Origin: Pycnococcus provasolii
Lineage: Eukaryota; Chlorophyta; Pseudoscourfieldiophyceae; Pseudoscourfieldiales
Reading direction: 5' to 3'
Assembly (NCBI GenBank): GCA_049487715.1
Contig: CP150546.1
Span: 806,001-870,000 of the forward strand
Length of the DNA: 64,000 nucleotides
The notes under the pieces are model-generated. The model worked only from the letters and a program-made list of their open reading frames with translations, was not told the DNA's origin and ran no database searches. The translations under genes were made by a program, and so were the position numbers. Positions 16,861-27,067 of the stretch are shown piece by piece. Within the stretch, counting starts at the first letter, position 1, and every line of letters begins with the position of its first letter.

Positions 16861-19410
16861 ATGCGCCGCGCGCGTATGCCGAGCTCGCAGCGAAAGCATG
16901 CAGCCATCCTGATCTTAACATGGTCTTGCCTTGCCCTTGCCGATGCCGCGGTGATGCAAGATCCGCAGGCAACGGGCTACCGATTTCCCGCGCACAAGCG
17001 AACGTTCGCCCGCGACTACGGACCCGAGTTTGCCATCTTCCCAACGAACAAGCAGAGAACGGAAGCGGCGCTTGCAGAGGTGCAGGCGGAGCTGAACTCA
17101 ACCTTTGCCGCCGACGAACAGATGGACAACCTGACCGACGTGCAGTACAGCGAGAAGGTGGTGAACGAAACATTCCAATACATGGAAAAGACTGTGGAGG
17201 CGGCGAGAGTCGCTTCAGCAGACCCAAAAAATCGGCACAGCTCAACGGTAACGTGCGGCATGCTCTGGGACCGATACGACAGGTGGGCGAGCACGCTACA
17301 GAGCCCGCCGGAGAAGCTCGAGGTAAGGGAGCACATGGTCGGCTGGGAGGGTCACGGGCTCGGCAATCGTTCAGCACCGCGCCTCGAGCCTGCTGGCTTC
17401 CCGTACACATACGCTGACGGCGAGAAACGAAAGTGGGGATGTGAGCCGCCGTCAGTAGAGGACTATGGCGCAGAGGAACATGCAGACGTGTTGATCGAGC
17501 GCGAAATGGTGCTTGGCAAGGAATCGGACGACAGGCGCCGCACCACATTTCGCGAAATCGCACACGGCGGCGCGCTCGGCGCACCCAGCGTTCTGGTCAC
17601 TCTTGATGGCGATACGCTCGTCGCTTGGCACGCCATGCGGTCTTACAGCCTAGTGAGAGGGCCAGATCACGACGGTACTGCAAAGGACGCCGAGGAAGGT
17701 GTGCCGTTGCGCCGACGGCAGTTACTTGCGCGCGCAAATGCTCCGGGCTCGCAATTCTCCGCATTTGATCGCGCACGTCGCGTGCACGATGCGTCGAACG
17801 ACAGCGAATTTGGCATATGGTTGAGTCGTCGCCGGGCTAAGGCAGCAGGTTTGGCCGATCCAGCCTGCGTCGGCGCTCGCGCGCGCGGTCCACGATGCGA
17901 GAGCGCTCTTTGGAGCCTACCCGAGCTTATCGCGCGCGTGATTGAGCCAGCGATGTTCGATGAACCACACTGGAATCCGGTTTTGTTTCAGCCGCCGCCG
18001 AAAGACCGCATGAACGGCGACGCTCCCATATGGCTCTTTTTCCACGTTGGGCGAAATCGTGATCGCTATGCTACGTTCTACACGCGCAGCTTTGACGGAG
18101 GCAAGACTTGGGACAAGACGCCGACACGTCTGGGCGGGCATTCGGTGCATGGAATAGGCCCAAATCGACATGCTCCTATCGCTGTGCCGTGGCGTGGCAC
18201 GCCATTTTGGGTGTTCGGCGCTAGCGCAGATCCGACACCTGCGGACGAGCGTGGTGAGCACGGTGGCATTCGTGGGTGGAGTGCTTTCGGATTCACGCAC
18301 GACGAGGGGATGTCGTGGTCGGTCGTTTCTGGCCGCATCTCAGGTGAGGTGCCGCAGGGTACCGTGCTACCCACCACGACTGACAGCGCCGATCAGCGCG
18401 CAACCACAGTGCGCGAGCGCGAGGCATCCGCAGCGGCGGAAGCGCCACGAGCACCCGCTCGACACTCTCACGGCGCCCCTGCTGCACCCGCTCGCCGGCA
18501 GCTTCTGCGAAAGAAGCGCAGAGCACCCCAACCACTTGACCCAGATCGCAATGCCATCCCAAGAGGAGGTGTTGCAAGTGAGCCGGCGCTTTTTGAAATG
18601 CCTAACGGCCTCGTCGGAGCTGCACTGCGCGATAACTTGGGCTTCATATACCTTGCAGTGAACTACAATGCATCTCGTGCATACGAGGCGTCTCGTGCGA
18701 TGGCGGGGGAGCCAATGCCAGCACAGGGTTCGATGGCAGGTGGCCAAACGGTGATCCGAACGGAACTTCGCTCAAACACGGCAGGGGTAGCTGCTGTGAC
18801 TTTGCTGGGACAGCGCCTGCTTGTGGTGGCGCACAATCCTGTGCAAAGCACGCACGAGGGCATGTCGCGTGAAGCTTGGATTCGGACGGTTAATGCAGCT
18901 CAGCCGCCGCCTGCAGCACCGCGCGAGGATTTGCGATATCCGATGCGCTTGAGTTTGAGCTTTGATATGGGAAATCACTTTCCTTGCTATTTGGACATCG
19001 ACACACGACCTGGTGAGTACTCTTCTCCGTCCATGGCATCATGGTCTCACGATCGCGTGCGTACAGGTGCGGCGGCGCTTGTGGCCGAGGATCGGCGCGG
19101 CGCTGGCTTTTCACTGGTGTACCAGTGGCGGCGGCGCGACATCGCGCATGTGGAACTTACGGCAGAACGCCTGCTCGATCTTGCACGTTGTGAGGAAGCG
19201 TGCCTTGGGATTGACGCTCAGCGTGGCGAAGTGTGCTCGGATTTCTACACGAAAAAACGCGAGCATGAAAATGCCGAGAACACGGGCATCTCTCTGCAGG
19301 CGTCGACGCACATGACCGCCCGCGCTAATAATGCAAAGTCGCATGACAACCACGCGGATGGCGCTCCATCTTCGCCGAGAAAGTCTTCTTGGTCCCTGTT
19401 CGGCCGTTAA
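16861..19410 (+). CDS. Secreted sialidase-like (BNR/Asp-box) protein
   Basis: Protein of 849 residues. The N terminus carries a signal peptide (HAAILILTWSCLALADA, about 13-29). At least two Asp-boxes are visible: SFDGGKTW (about 408-415) and THDEGMSW (about 480-487), with a degenerate LSFDMGNHF further on. Sialidase-fold propellers use a Tyr/Glu pair and three Arg; I cannot place a full set, so it may be a non-catalytic propeller or act on another sugar. An insertion of about 60 residues rich in Ala, Arg and Pro lies near 515-565. The C terminus is Cys-containing, then disordered, and ends SSWSLFGR. NxT/NxS sites fit an extracellular location. The ATG at 16861 is the last good start before the signal peptide. 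Confidence 0.7.
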   Translation: MRRARMPSSQRKHAAILILTWSCLALADAAVMQDPQATGYRFPAHKRTFARDYGPEFAIFPTNKQRTEAALAEVQAELNSTFAADEQMDNLTDVQYSEKVVNETFQYMEKTVEAARVASADPKNRHSSTVTCGMLWDRYDRWASTLQSPPEKLEVREHMVGWEGHGLGNRSAPRLEPAGFPYTYADGEKRKWGCEPPSVEDYGAEEHADVLIEREMVLGKESDDRRRTTFREIAHGGALGAPSVLVTLDGDTLVAWHAMRSYSLVRGPDHDGTAKDAEEGVPLRRRQLLARANAPGSQFSAFDRARRVHDASNDSEFGIWLSRRRAKAAGLADPACVGARARGPRCESALWSLPELIARVIEPAMFDEPHWNPVLFQPPPKDRMNGDAPIWLFFHVGRNRDRYATFYTRSFDGGKTWDKTPTRLGGHSVHGIGPNRHAPIAVPWRGTPFWVFGASADPTPADERGEHGGIRGWSAFGFTHDEGMSWSVVSGRISGEVPQGTVLPTTTDSADQRATTVREREASAAAEAPRAPARHSHGAPAAPARRQLLRKKRRAPQPLDPDRNAIPRGGVASEPALFEMPNGLVGAALRDNLGFIYLAVNYNASRAYEASRAMAGEPMPAQGSMAGGQTVIRTELRSNTAGVAAVTLLGQRLLVVAHNPVQSTHEGMSREAWIRTVNAAQPPPAAPREDLRYPMRLSLSFDMGNHFPCYLDIDTRPGEYSSPSMASWSHDRVRTGAAALVAEDRRGAGFSLVYQWRRRDIAHVELTAERLLDLARCEEACLGIDAQRGEVCSDFYTKKREHENAENTGISLQASTHMTARANNAKSHDNHADGAPSSPRKSSWSLFGR

Positions 19411-19673
19411 AAATACCACTACGATAGCAACCTTAAAACATTATTGCATTACAGTACAGTACGTGAGTTAAGCAAATGCTGATGGAGGCGACGAGGATAA
19501 GGTGCTTACACCACCCACTGACGCAACCATGGACGCTTCGCTTTGAGTAAATTCGTAATTCTTCATATATAAAAGAAAGTGCATGCGGTCGTTACAAAAA
19601 CACGTCGTGTTGGTACGCCCTTTTAGTTATTTCGTAGTTCATGTTCTTACGTAGTTAGAGCAAGCGAAGAGCT

Positions 19674-20120
19674 TTACTTTTCGCTCACATTTTGCATGTA
19701 GTTTTGAATTGCTGCTTTGGCAGATACCAGGTTTTCGTGCAATGCTTCGAGCTGCTTGCTCACGTTCGAATTCAAGCCATTGTACACCTCCTGCTCAAGC
19801 AGTCCCTCCGCTCCTTTTTCAATAAAGAAGCAGAGTGTGCCTGCGCGGTTGAGTCCCATGCTGAGGCAAGCGCCTTTCATGCTGTGCGCACTCAACTTGA
19901 GTGTCTTGGTATCACTGCTGCCGATGGCTTTGATTATGTTGTTAACGTCGCTTGTGCTGCTCTCATCGAACGCGTCGAGAAGTTCTTGTACAAATTCCAC
20001 CTCGCCGTCAGTCACCTCCTCCAACCGCGCCACGTCCAGCACTTTTGCGCTTTCCACCTTCTTTTCCCAATCGATCTGCTCGTGCTTGGCATTCTGCAGT
20101 TCCGCCGGCGTCGGATTCAT
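19674..20120 (-). CDS. Histidine-containing phosphotransfer (HPt) protein
   Basis: Protein of 148 residues, the normal length of plant AHP-type phosphotransmitters. The phospho-accepting histidine is His-79 in AHSMKGACLSMG, which fits the HxxKGxxxxxG pattern of active HPt domains; pseudo-HPts lack this His. The domain is all-helical, with the conserved FVQELLDAF helix at about 43-51. Such proteins carry phosphate from hybrid histidine kinases to response regulators, shuttling between cytoplasm and nucleus. No kinase or response regulator is encoded in this window. The start at 20118-20120 is the first ATG and gives the standard N-terminal extension. Confidence 0.93.
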   Translation of the reverse strand: MNPTPAELQNAKHEQIDWEKKVESAKVLDVARLEEVTDGEVEFVQELLDAFDESSTSDVNNIIKAIGSSDTKTLKLSAHSMKGACLSMGLNRAGTLCFFIEKGAEGLLEQEVYNGLNSNVSKQLEALHENLVSAKAAIQNYMQNVSEK

Positions 20121-21357
20121 GATCTCGGTCAGCTTATTCTGTCGTAGTGTTTTCCCCTAAGCACCTTTTTTCCTTGTAGCTCGCTGCAACTACCAAAACA
20201 AAAAAAATAACAGAGCGAATCCGCAGGGAGGCGGCAAAAAAATGATGCTCAAAGTTGCACAATGTTCCGCCGCCGCCCAAAGTGTTAGTACCAGCTCCGA
20301 GGAATAAAATCACGTGATTTCAAGACGCACAAGGACACTTTGAAACGTAACAAGCACAAGAGGACTAGAGCCAAGACGAGAGGAGTCGGAGTTAAGACTG
20401 GAGCAGAGACAGAGACAGCGACGACGACGACAATTAATGGCGACTTTCAGAAGTCGTGCGTGCGAAAGCCAAAGCCGGAGCCAGAGCAAAAAGTACATAC
20501 AAGCGTCGCCCGGAAGGGGAAGTGATAACCCTGCCCTGGGGAGGGGACTATTCCCAAAAGGCAGGGAAGGTGGTCCGGGGATCCACTGCTTGTCCCTTTT
20601 CCCTGCTGTGCTGTGCTGGCCGCTGGGACCCAGATCACGCACGATTCCCAAAGATATTCTACCTTTTTAGTTCCCAACCCTATCGTCCTTTTGACCTTTT
20701 CCTTTTTCGTCCTTCGGCTTCGGCGGGCCGGGAGAATGGTGGGTAGGCTTATGCTTGGACGGGAGAATGGTGGGTACTTTAGTTCGCCTCGGCGCCACGG
20801 GGAGACAGACGGGCGTTCCTGGGAGGAGGGCGTGGTACTGGTACCTTACTTCCCACCTGTAAGTTGTGTTGTAAGTTGTGTTTGTGTCGCGTGGAAGTTC
20901 AACGCGACACCCTCACCTAAGAGTATCGTAGTGCGCGGTACTTTTTTAGGCCGGGTTCGGCCGGTGGCCGGTGGGAGGATCCCGGCGTATCCCGGCTGCC
21001 CGGTCGAGCGATATTTCAATAATGAGGAGGCTCGATGTGGATGAGATGAAGAGAAACGGTTTACGGTCTACCAACTATGTAAGAAGTAGGCTTTTTTTCA
21101 TAGACAAAACAGTAAGAAGAACTCTTTTTAGAACTCTAACCTTTAGAAGTTCTCGCCATAATGGCTGATAGTGGCTGATCAGGTCGCTACTACGATAGGA
21201 TTCCTAGGGTGGTACATACAGTACGAACGACGTGGTAGCGGGTAGGGGATAGTTGGGGGATAGTGGTATGCCCAAAGTTTCAGGGGTTGGGCTGGAGTAA
21301 AGGTTATCAATCTATGGCTGCTCTCCGTACATACCGTAGTAGCTGGGATTACTGTAA
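20121..21357. other. Gene-poor interval upstream of the HPt gene
   Basis: This 1,237-bp stretch has no convincing gene. It contains two direct copies of a 17-bp sequence (20729-20745 and 20760-20776, CGGGAGAATGGTGGGTA), short A/T tracts and some small ORFs without domains. It should include the HPt promoter and the NOP16 3' flank. Confidence 0.6.
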
Positions 21358-21978
21358 TTACAAAACATTCTCCGCGTCTGGCGCGCGGCCCTCGCCGTGC
21401 TTCCACCACGCCCACGGCGCGCTCGCCTGCGTACTGCCGCCCACGTGCCAACGTCGGTAAGAAGCAATGAACCGAGAAAGCACCGCGGGAGTATGCTGCA
21501 AAGCGTTGCGCTTGTGGTCTCGCGCCATCGCAAGAACGTCGTCGCCGTGCGCATCCAAAAGAGCCTTCACGATGCGCTGCTGCTTTGCAGTCAGGCGCGG
21601 GGGTGGGGCCACACCCGTCGAGCGAGGAACGCCGCGTAACGCGCGCACCTCGTCCGCAGACACTTGGTCAGCCGGAAGCGGCAAGCTGTCGTCGCTGTCG
21701 TCGTGCCCGTCCGCCGCCACGTCGTCGTCGCCGTCGTCTCCTTCGCGAGACTTTCGAGATTTTCTCCCGAGTGCAAGCTTTGAGCTGTCTCGCAACCCCG
21801 CCTGCTCGTATTTTCTCTTGGGCGTGTCGGACTTGAGACCACGCGACACCACAACACCGTCTGTCAGCTGCAGGTCCAGGCTTCCAGAGTGCTTGCGCGC
21901 ATCCTTGCGCTTCCCCACACGCCCCACGGAAACACCACCGCGCGCCTTCTTGTGCGGGCGCTTGTTCGAGCGCGGCAT
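21358..21978 (-). CDS. NOP16: NOP16-like nucleolar ribosome-biogenesis protein
   Basis: Protein of 206 residues. NOP16 is a nucleolar factor in 60S pre-ribosome assembly. The N terminus is Lys/Arg-rich and holds nuclear/nucleolar signals (RSNKRPHKKARGG). The middle is acidic (DGDDDVAADGHDDSDD). The C-terminal block LTAKQQRIVKALLDAHGDD, then MARDHKRNALQHTP, followed by a short basic helix, matches the conserved NOP16 end, in which MARDxKxNxxQHT is characteristic. The start at 21976-21978 immediately precedes the basic leader; the frame remains open upstream into a Pro/Arg-rich region that looks like 5' UTR. Confidence 0.78.
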   Translation of the reverse strand: MPRSNKRPHKKARGGVSVGRVGKRKDARKHSGSLDLQLTDGVVVSRGLKSDTPKRKYEQAGLRDSSKLALGRKSRKSREGDDGDDDVAADGHDDSDDSLPLPADQVSADEVRALRGVPRSTGVAPPPRLTAKQQRIVKALLDAHGDDVLAMARDHKRNALQHTPAVLSRFIASYRRWHVGGSTQASAPWAWWKHGEGRAPDAENVL

Positions 21979-22271
21979 ATGCGTATCAGTCGACGACCAC
22001 TGACTGACGAGCTGTGCGCGGGCGGCGGGTGGCGGCGCACGAGAATGGGGCGATGCCACAGACGGGGGGCGGAAAGGGGAAGGAGGGAGGACGAGGGACC
22101 GGGGCCGGGGAACTGGGAGGGAAGGAAGATTCACAAACCCCGAAAAACTCGCCCGGCAGAACCAGTACGAACAGTCACTCACTCTGTAGATGAAAACTTG
22201 TGACGGGAAAGCCAACGACAACGACTTGTAAATAGACTACAGTGTACTTTGTTTTATTTCAGGCGAACCTA

Positions 22272-23921
22272 TCAAGATGGACCACCACCACCAGCCTCTA
22301 GCCTCATCATCTCCTCCTCAATCTCGGGAGGCAGCTCTAGAACGGGTGGAGGTTGCGGTGGCCCAGCCGCCTGTGCCGTGACCACTGCGTCGATGTCGGC
22401 GCGTAGCTGCGCCTCACGGCTTGCACATGCAGACACCTCGTCCGCCATGCGCGCAAGCTCCTCCTCCAGACGTGCGCGCTCCTCCTCCATCCACGGGACC
22501 GTGCGTTCGTAAAACGCCTTGGCGGTGAGGGCATCCGATCGCGCATTCGCGACGCGCTCGAGCAGCGTCTCAAGTACGCCCGCCGCCTTGGCGCGGAACG
22601 CCGCGTCGGCGGCGTCGCGTGCCGCAAGAGCCTCGCCGTGAAGCAGCGAGCGATGAAGACGCGGCGCATTCGACAGCGACGGCGAGCTCGGAGAAAACGC
22701 CGTCCCTGCTGCACGCACGGTTGGCACGTGTGCCACCCACAGGCCGGGGAAGACGTCCGCGCCGTCGCACCCACCGTACAGAAGCAGCGCATCGGCACCT
22801 GGCGCGTACGTGATTGTGTGATGTGCGCGTGGCTGCGGCGCCTCGGTGAGCGTGCGCACGGGAAGTCTCTCGAGTCGCGTAGTGTGCGACTCCTCCGCAG
22901 CCACGCACATAAGGGTGTCTCCGTAGATGCGGTCAGCATGTTGTCCCCACGCGGCACCCTCGCATCCTCCAAAGATCCAAGCGATGCCTGGCTTGCACGC
23001 GGCGGCGTGGCCCGCGAGTGCGAACGGTAGACTGCGCGACGACGAAAGCGGCGGCGACGGCGACGGCGACGGCGACGCCTGCGAATCGTCGTCGTTGTTG
23101 CAGCGCCACGACATGGCGACGGTGTCGAGTGACCAGACGTCCGTGCTCGGCCCGTTCTCGCCGATGCCGCCGACGACGTGCAGGCACCACGGCGCGGCAC
23201 CAGGTACGAGCGCGTGCTCCGACCGCTGTGGCGTGAGCTCGACATTCGAGCGCGGCGTGCGGTTGGCGGCGTGCATGGCATCACGTGACCATGTCCACGT
23301 TTCGACGTCGAGGAAGTACACCTGCCTTGACCACCCGAGGTCAGCGCCCAACCAGCCGCCAACCACCGCCATGGTCGTTGCGCCGACCATTGCCGCGCCG
23401 TGCGCCTCCATGGGCGGCGGCGGCGTTCTTCCGCCGCACTTGGGCGAAGTCCACATGTTCGTATTTCTGTCAAAACACAGCACTGCGTCCGTCCTCCGTC
23501 CCGCACCGTCGCGTCCTCCAAAGACGACGACGCGTCCGCCTGGTGCGACGACGGCGGAGTGAAATGCTCTAGCGGCCGGCTTTCCGTCTCTTCCTTCCGG
23601 CGGTGGCGGCGGCACTCTCCTCCACTTGAGCGTGCACAGGTCAAGTATGAGCGCATTCGGCGTTTCCCTTCTAGCGTTCTGCGCGACAGCGTTGTAGCCT
23701 CCGTAGACGAAGAGTTCGGAGGTGTCTTGCAGGGCGGCACTGGCGTGCGCCCACACGCCTGTGCCAAGTTGTCTCGTTTCTGGCAGGGAGTCCTCCTCTT
23801 GCAAGTCGCGTCCCTCTTCCTGGTTGTCACTCTCTTCTGGCATGGTTGTGGTGACGCGCACCCACGACACGTCCAGAGGCTCGTGGGCGTGCGCGTCTGA
23901 AACGGCGGTCTCCTCCTCCAT
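22272..23921 (-). CDS. Kelch-repeat beta-propeller protein with C-terminal coiled coil
   Basis: Protein of 549 residues. Residues about 50-400 form five to six Kelch repeats, each with a G-G or G-G-x-G strand (LFVYGGYN, VVVFGGRDG, MAVVGGWLG, LHVVGGIGE, WIFGGCEGA, LLLYGGCDG) and a later conserved Trp. The C-terminal part (about 450-530) is a Glu/Arg/Ala-rich helix suited to a coiled coil (EEERARLEEELARMADEV). No BTB, F-box or phosphatase domain is present, so it is probably a scaffold. The ATG at 23919-23921 is used; an alternative lies 30 bp upstream. It is divergent from CSN8, with a telo-box-like TTAGGGTTTT in the spacer. Confidence 0.85.
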   Translation of the reverse strand: MEEETAVSDAHAHEPLDVSWVRVTTTMPEESDNQEEGRDLQEEDSLPETRQLGTGVWAHASAALQDTSELFVYGGYNAVAQNARRETPNALILDLCTLKWRRVPPPPPEGRDGKPAARAFHSAVVAPGGRVVVFGGRDGAGRRTDAVLCFDRNTNMWTSPKCGGRTPPPPMEAHGAAMVGATTMAVVGGWLGADLGWSRQVYFLDVETWTWSRDAMHAANRTPRSNVELTPQRSEHALVPGAAPWCLHVVGGIGENGPSTDVWSLDTVAMSWRCNNDDDSQASPSPSPSPPLSSSRSLPFALAGHAAACKPGIAWIFGGCEGAAWGQHADRIYGDTLMCVAAEESHTTRLERLPVRTLTEAPQPRAHHTITYAPGADALLLYGGCDGADVFPGLWVAHVPTVRAAGTAFSPSSPSLSNAPRLHRSLLHGEALAARDAADAAFRAKAAGVLETLLERVANARSDALTAKAFYERTVPWMEEERARLEEELARMADEVSACASREAQLRADIDAVVTAQAAGPPQPPPVLELPPEIEEEMMRLEAGGGGPS

Positions 23922-24035
23922 GGCTGCAAGCTGGCAAGCGGGAAAGGGCAAGTCAAGGTATAAGAAAAGAGCCGTTGGATGGAATCAAATCAATCGGTTA
24001 GGGGTTTGGGGAAAATCATACCCTTGTCAGGTGGT

Positions 24036-24048
24036 TAGTTAGGGTTTT
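24036..24048. promoter_or_regulatory. Telo-box-like motif upstream of CSN8
   Basis: TTAGTTAGGGTTT, containing the reverse complement of the plant telo-box AAACCCTAA, lies about 90-100 bp before the CSN8 ATG and in the spacer shared with the Kelch gene. In plants such boxes occur in promoters of growth and translation genes. Confidence 0.4.
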
Positions 24049-24134
24049 CACGCGCTCCCCTTTCTTCCTCCCAGGAGGTTGGCTTTTCGGCTCGGCATCT
24101 GCACCTTCCGCGGTAAAAACATTACCGCGCAGTC

Positions 24135-24779
24135 ATGGCGTCCACTGACGCGGCAGAGTGGCAGAGGCTCGTCGCAGAAGCGGAGGCGGCAGCATCGCAC
24201 GCGTCGCCGGCGAACTCAGCGATGCAGAGACCGCTCGGCGGCCCGGCGGCGGAGGACTCGTGGCCTCTCGTCGCTCATATGCTCACGCACGTCGCCGAAG
24301 GCACTCTGGCGCACGCAAACGCGCTCTGGTCGCGCCTCCCCGAGGCGAAGGCGCGAGAACGCGTCGGACCGCGAACGGTGCACGAGCACGTGCTGTGCCC
24401 TCTGCTTGCGGGCGACGAGCCTGCGGCGCTCGCCGCGCTTTCCAATGACGCGCTGTGGTCGGGGTGGGCCTCGTCGGACGACAAGTCCGCGATCGCCGCG
24501 GCGCGGGATGCGGTGGCGCAGCGCGTCGCGGCGCTCGCGTCGAAGTGCTACAAGACTGTCCCAGCATCTCGGATACCTTCCCTGCTCGCGGCAAACTCCG
24601 AAGAAGAGGCGGACGAGGCGGCTTCAAGGCTGGGGTGGGTAGCATCCATGGACGAGGGCGGCGGTTCGTTCTACGAAGTTCGCGCGCCAGCTGTGCAGCC
24701 GGCGGCAGTGCGTCCGGCTGGGAAGGTGCACCTAGCACACATCCAAGAGCTTTCTGAGACGGTTGTGCGACTCGCATGA
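24135..24779 (+). CDS. CSN8: COP9 signalosome subunit 8
   Basis: Protein of 214 residues, close to human CSN8 (209). CSN8 is a PCI-domain subunit of the COP9 signalosome, the complex that deneddylates cullins. The N-terminal helices contain LVAHMLTHVAEGTLAHANALW. The PCI winged-helix part holds CYKTVPASRIPSLLAANSEE and ASRLGWVASMDEGGG, typical of the CSN8 C-terminal region. The last helix is LAHIQELSETVVRLA, the position of the CSN8 tail that packs in the helical bundle. It converges with the MGDG synthase gene, with 110 bp between stops. CSN8 is among the least conserved subunits, so the assignment rests on order and pattern rather than on catalytic residues. Confidence 0.72.
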   Translation: MASTDAAEWQRLVAEAEAAASHASPANSAMQRPLGGPAAEDSWPLVAHMLTHVAEGTLAHANALWSRLPEAKARERVGPRTVHEHVLCPLLAGDEPAALAALSNDALWSGWASSDDKSAIAAARDAVAQRVAALASKCYKTVPASRIPSLLAANSEEEADEAASRLGWVASMDEGGGSFYEVRAPAVQPAAVRPAGKVHLAHIQELSETVVRLA

Positions 24780-24889
24780 TTGACGCCGTTTACCATGTAA
24801 CAACCGGTACTTACCCTTATTTCAGAACAAAAATTTGCACTGCAACAACATGCTGTTGCGTTGGGGCTGAACAAAGAGGTTATCTGTTA

Positions 24890-27067
24890 CTACGAAAAGA
24901 GCTCCACTGGCTCGAGCATGCGTGCGCCGCCGAGATCAAAGCCGCCGAGCTGGGAGTTCTGACGCGCGTACTGTCGGCTCGAGCGAGGCAAATTCATCTT
25001 CGTCACGCGCGTGTCGCTCAACGCGGCGAGGTCGCGGACAATCTGGTAAACAGCCTCGGGCTTACCAAACGACTTGGCACGTTCTGACATGCGCTTCACC
25101 TCGCTCAGACCGCCGGGCGTGCAAAGCAGCTTCCACACCTGATTCGCAATCAACTCAGGATCGGTGAGAAAGTACCCAACCTTGTTGCGTACGACGTAGT
25201 CCACGTTGCCCTCCTCCTGGCATGGTACGCGGCCATTGAGAATCAGCGGCAGACCAACGCAGAGCGCCTCCGCGATCGTTCCAGGACCAGCCTTGGTCAC
25301 AATGACGTCCGATGCTGCCATCCACTCGTCCATGTTGTTGACGAATCCCAGTGGGTACACGCGGCATCCCTTCGACGACGACGAGGGTGGAGGCGGCCCC
25401 GTCAAAGGCGCGGAGTCGCGAGGGGGCACCTTAGGGTCACGAGCGTCGTAGCCTGGCTTGGACTTGAGCTTGTCCACGAGCGCCTTGTTACGGCCGCAGA
25501 TGACCACCACCTGCGCACCATTGGGAGCATTTCGCAGCTGCTCCTGAACCGCGTCGCACGTCAATTCGAGCGTCCCCATCCCCTCGCCGCCGCCGGCGAG
25601 CATCACAAGAGGCGCGGCAGGGTCGAGGCCGAGGCGGCGTCGCATCTCATACTTAGGTGGGTGCTCCTTCGAAAATGCCGGGCGGATCGGAAGGCCGTGG
25701 CGCTTGATCTGCTTGTCGCTGAGCCCGCGCTTCTTCGCACGTCGAAGCGCCTCCTCCGTGGCGACGAAGCACTTGTCGACACGCCGGTGGAACCACGTCG
25801 GGTGGCACGTGGTGAAGTCGGTGACGACGGTGGCAAACGGCGGCGGCGCCGTCGGTGGCTCCGATCCGCCACGCGCAATACCGCGCGGGCCACCGCTTCC
25901 GTCGCCGTTCGCACGGCCGGCGAGGGAGCGCAGCACCTTCAGCGGAACGTGCTGAAGTAACGGGTGAACGCTGACGACGAGCTGCGGCCGGAAGCGCCGA
26001 AACGCCGAGCTGAGGCGGCTGCTGGCGGCAACGCCTACGCCTGTCATGAGCGGCTGGTGGATGAAAGCCGGCTGCGTGAACCGGTAGTTCAGTCTCCACA
26101 GCCAGCTGTGCCGCACCATGAAGCTGTAGCTTCGAGGCGCGCGGTTGATGGGCCAAGGCGTGTGATTCGTCCAGATGTCGACGATTTCAACCTGAAAGCG
26201 GTTCCCGTACAGCTCGTGGAACGTGTCGCGCAGCGCCTGCGCGGATGCGCGGTGCCCACCTCCCGTGTCGGACATGAGCATGAGCACGCGCCTTGGCTCC
26301 TCCTCGGTTGGCGACGGCATGGGGGCGTCGTCGCTCTTCGCTTCCTTGCCTCCTCCTCCACCACCTCCACCACCACCGCCGCCGCCGGAGGGTGGAGCGC
26401 GCGGTGGGAGTGCGCCCGAGCTGTCGCTGTTCGCCGCGAGGTTCCACAGTCTCTGCGCGCCGGCGAGGTTCGCGCCGCCCACCTCAGCAGGCCCGACATT
26501 TCCCGACGCAAGGTGCGAGCTGAGCAGAGGTCCCGTTTGTGCTGCCGTTCGATCGAAGTACCACACGCCAAGAGCCGTGACGCGGTCGAGCTGTCTGGCG
26601 GCGTTCTTTCGCGCCGCGCCCTTTCCCCGTTCTCGTATGCGTATCTGCGTTGCTGCATCTTTCTGGCTACTGCTACTGCTCGCGTTGATGTGCCAGCACC
26701 GTCTTGCCTGAGTATGCGTAGACGTTTGAGGAGTAGGCCTGCGTGTAGTTATTCTCTCCCGGGCCCGAGCGGCGGCATATGAGTCCAGGTTGTTACCATG
26801 AGAGGCGTTCGACGAGGAGGAGGCCGGAAGATGAAGAGAAGACTCTCCTGACTCCACTTGTGGGACACAACTTCTTTTTCTTGGATTCGAGTTTTTTTTC
26901 TTCCTCTCTGCCACCCGGCGCGAGAGGGAAAGAAACTTCTTGGAACGATTGCATTCAACTGGCTTCGCACTGGATAAGTCCATTATAGATACACATGATG
27001 AAGCAGACTTCTTAGAAGCACGGGTTATAGGACCACAAGAAGTCTTGGTGGGAGAGAGCGACGCCAT
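24890..27067 (-). CDS. MGD1: Monogalactosyldiacylglycerol synthase (GT28)
   Basis: Protein of 725 residues. It transfers galactose from UDP-galactose to diacylglycerol, making the main thylakoid lipid at the plastid envelope. The first 250 residues are a Ser/Arg/Lys-rich leader with a long Gly run, longer than in plants; much is probably transit peptide. The catalytic part starts RRVLMLMSDTGGGHRASAQ (about 255-275), the GT28 acceptor-side motif, followed by IVDIWTNHTPWPIN and SVHPLLQHVPLKV. The UDP-sugar half holds MLAGGGEGMGTLELT and SDVIVTKAGPGTIAEALCVG. All major family blocks are intact. The ATG at 27065-27067 (MASLSPTKTS) is the first in frame; an internal start or a missed intron in the leader cannot be excluded. 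Confidence 0.95.
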   Translation of the reverse strand: MASLSPTKTSCGPITRASKKSASSCVSIMDLSSAKPVECNRSKKFLSLSRRVAERKKKNSNPRKRSCVPQVESGESSLHLPASSSSNASHGNNLDSYAAARARERITTRRPTPQTSTHTQARRCWHINASSSSSQKDAATQIRIRERGKGAARKNAARQLDRVTALGVWYFDRTAAQTGPLLSSHLASGNVGPAEVGGANLAGAQRLWNLAANSDSSGALPPRAPPSGGGGGGGGGGGGGKEAKSDDAPMPSPTEEEPRRVLMLMSDTGGGHRASAQALRDTFHELYGNRFQVEIVDIWTNHTPWPINRAPRSYSFMVRHSWLWRLNYRFTQPAFIHQPLMTGVGVAASSRLSSAFRRFRPQLVVSVHPLLQHVPLKVLRSLAGRANGDGSGGPRGIARGGSEPPTAPPPFATVVTDFTTCHPTWFHRRVDKCFVATEEALRRAKKRGLSDKQIKRHGLPIRPAFSKEHPPKYEMRRRLGLDPAAPLVMLAGGGEGMGTLELTCDAVQEQLRNAPNGAQVVVICGRNKALVDKLKSKPGYDARDPKVPPRDSAPLTGPPPPSSSSKGCRVYPLGFVNNMDEWMAASDVIVTKAGPGTIAEALCVGLPLILNGRVPCQEEGNVDYVVRNKVGYFLTDPELIANQVWKLLCTPGGLSEVKRMSERAKSFGKPEAVYQIVRDLAALSDTRVTKMNLPRSSRQYARQNSQLGGFDLGGARMLEPVELFS

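Noticed and set aside
20340-20525. 61-residue basic ORF between HPt and NOP16
   Set aside because: Composition is low-complexity, no domain is seen, and the flanks show no promoter or intron support.
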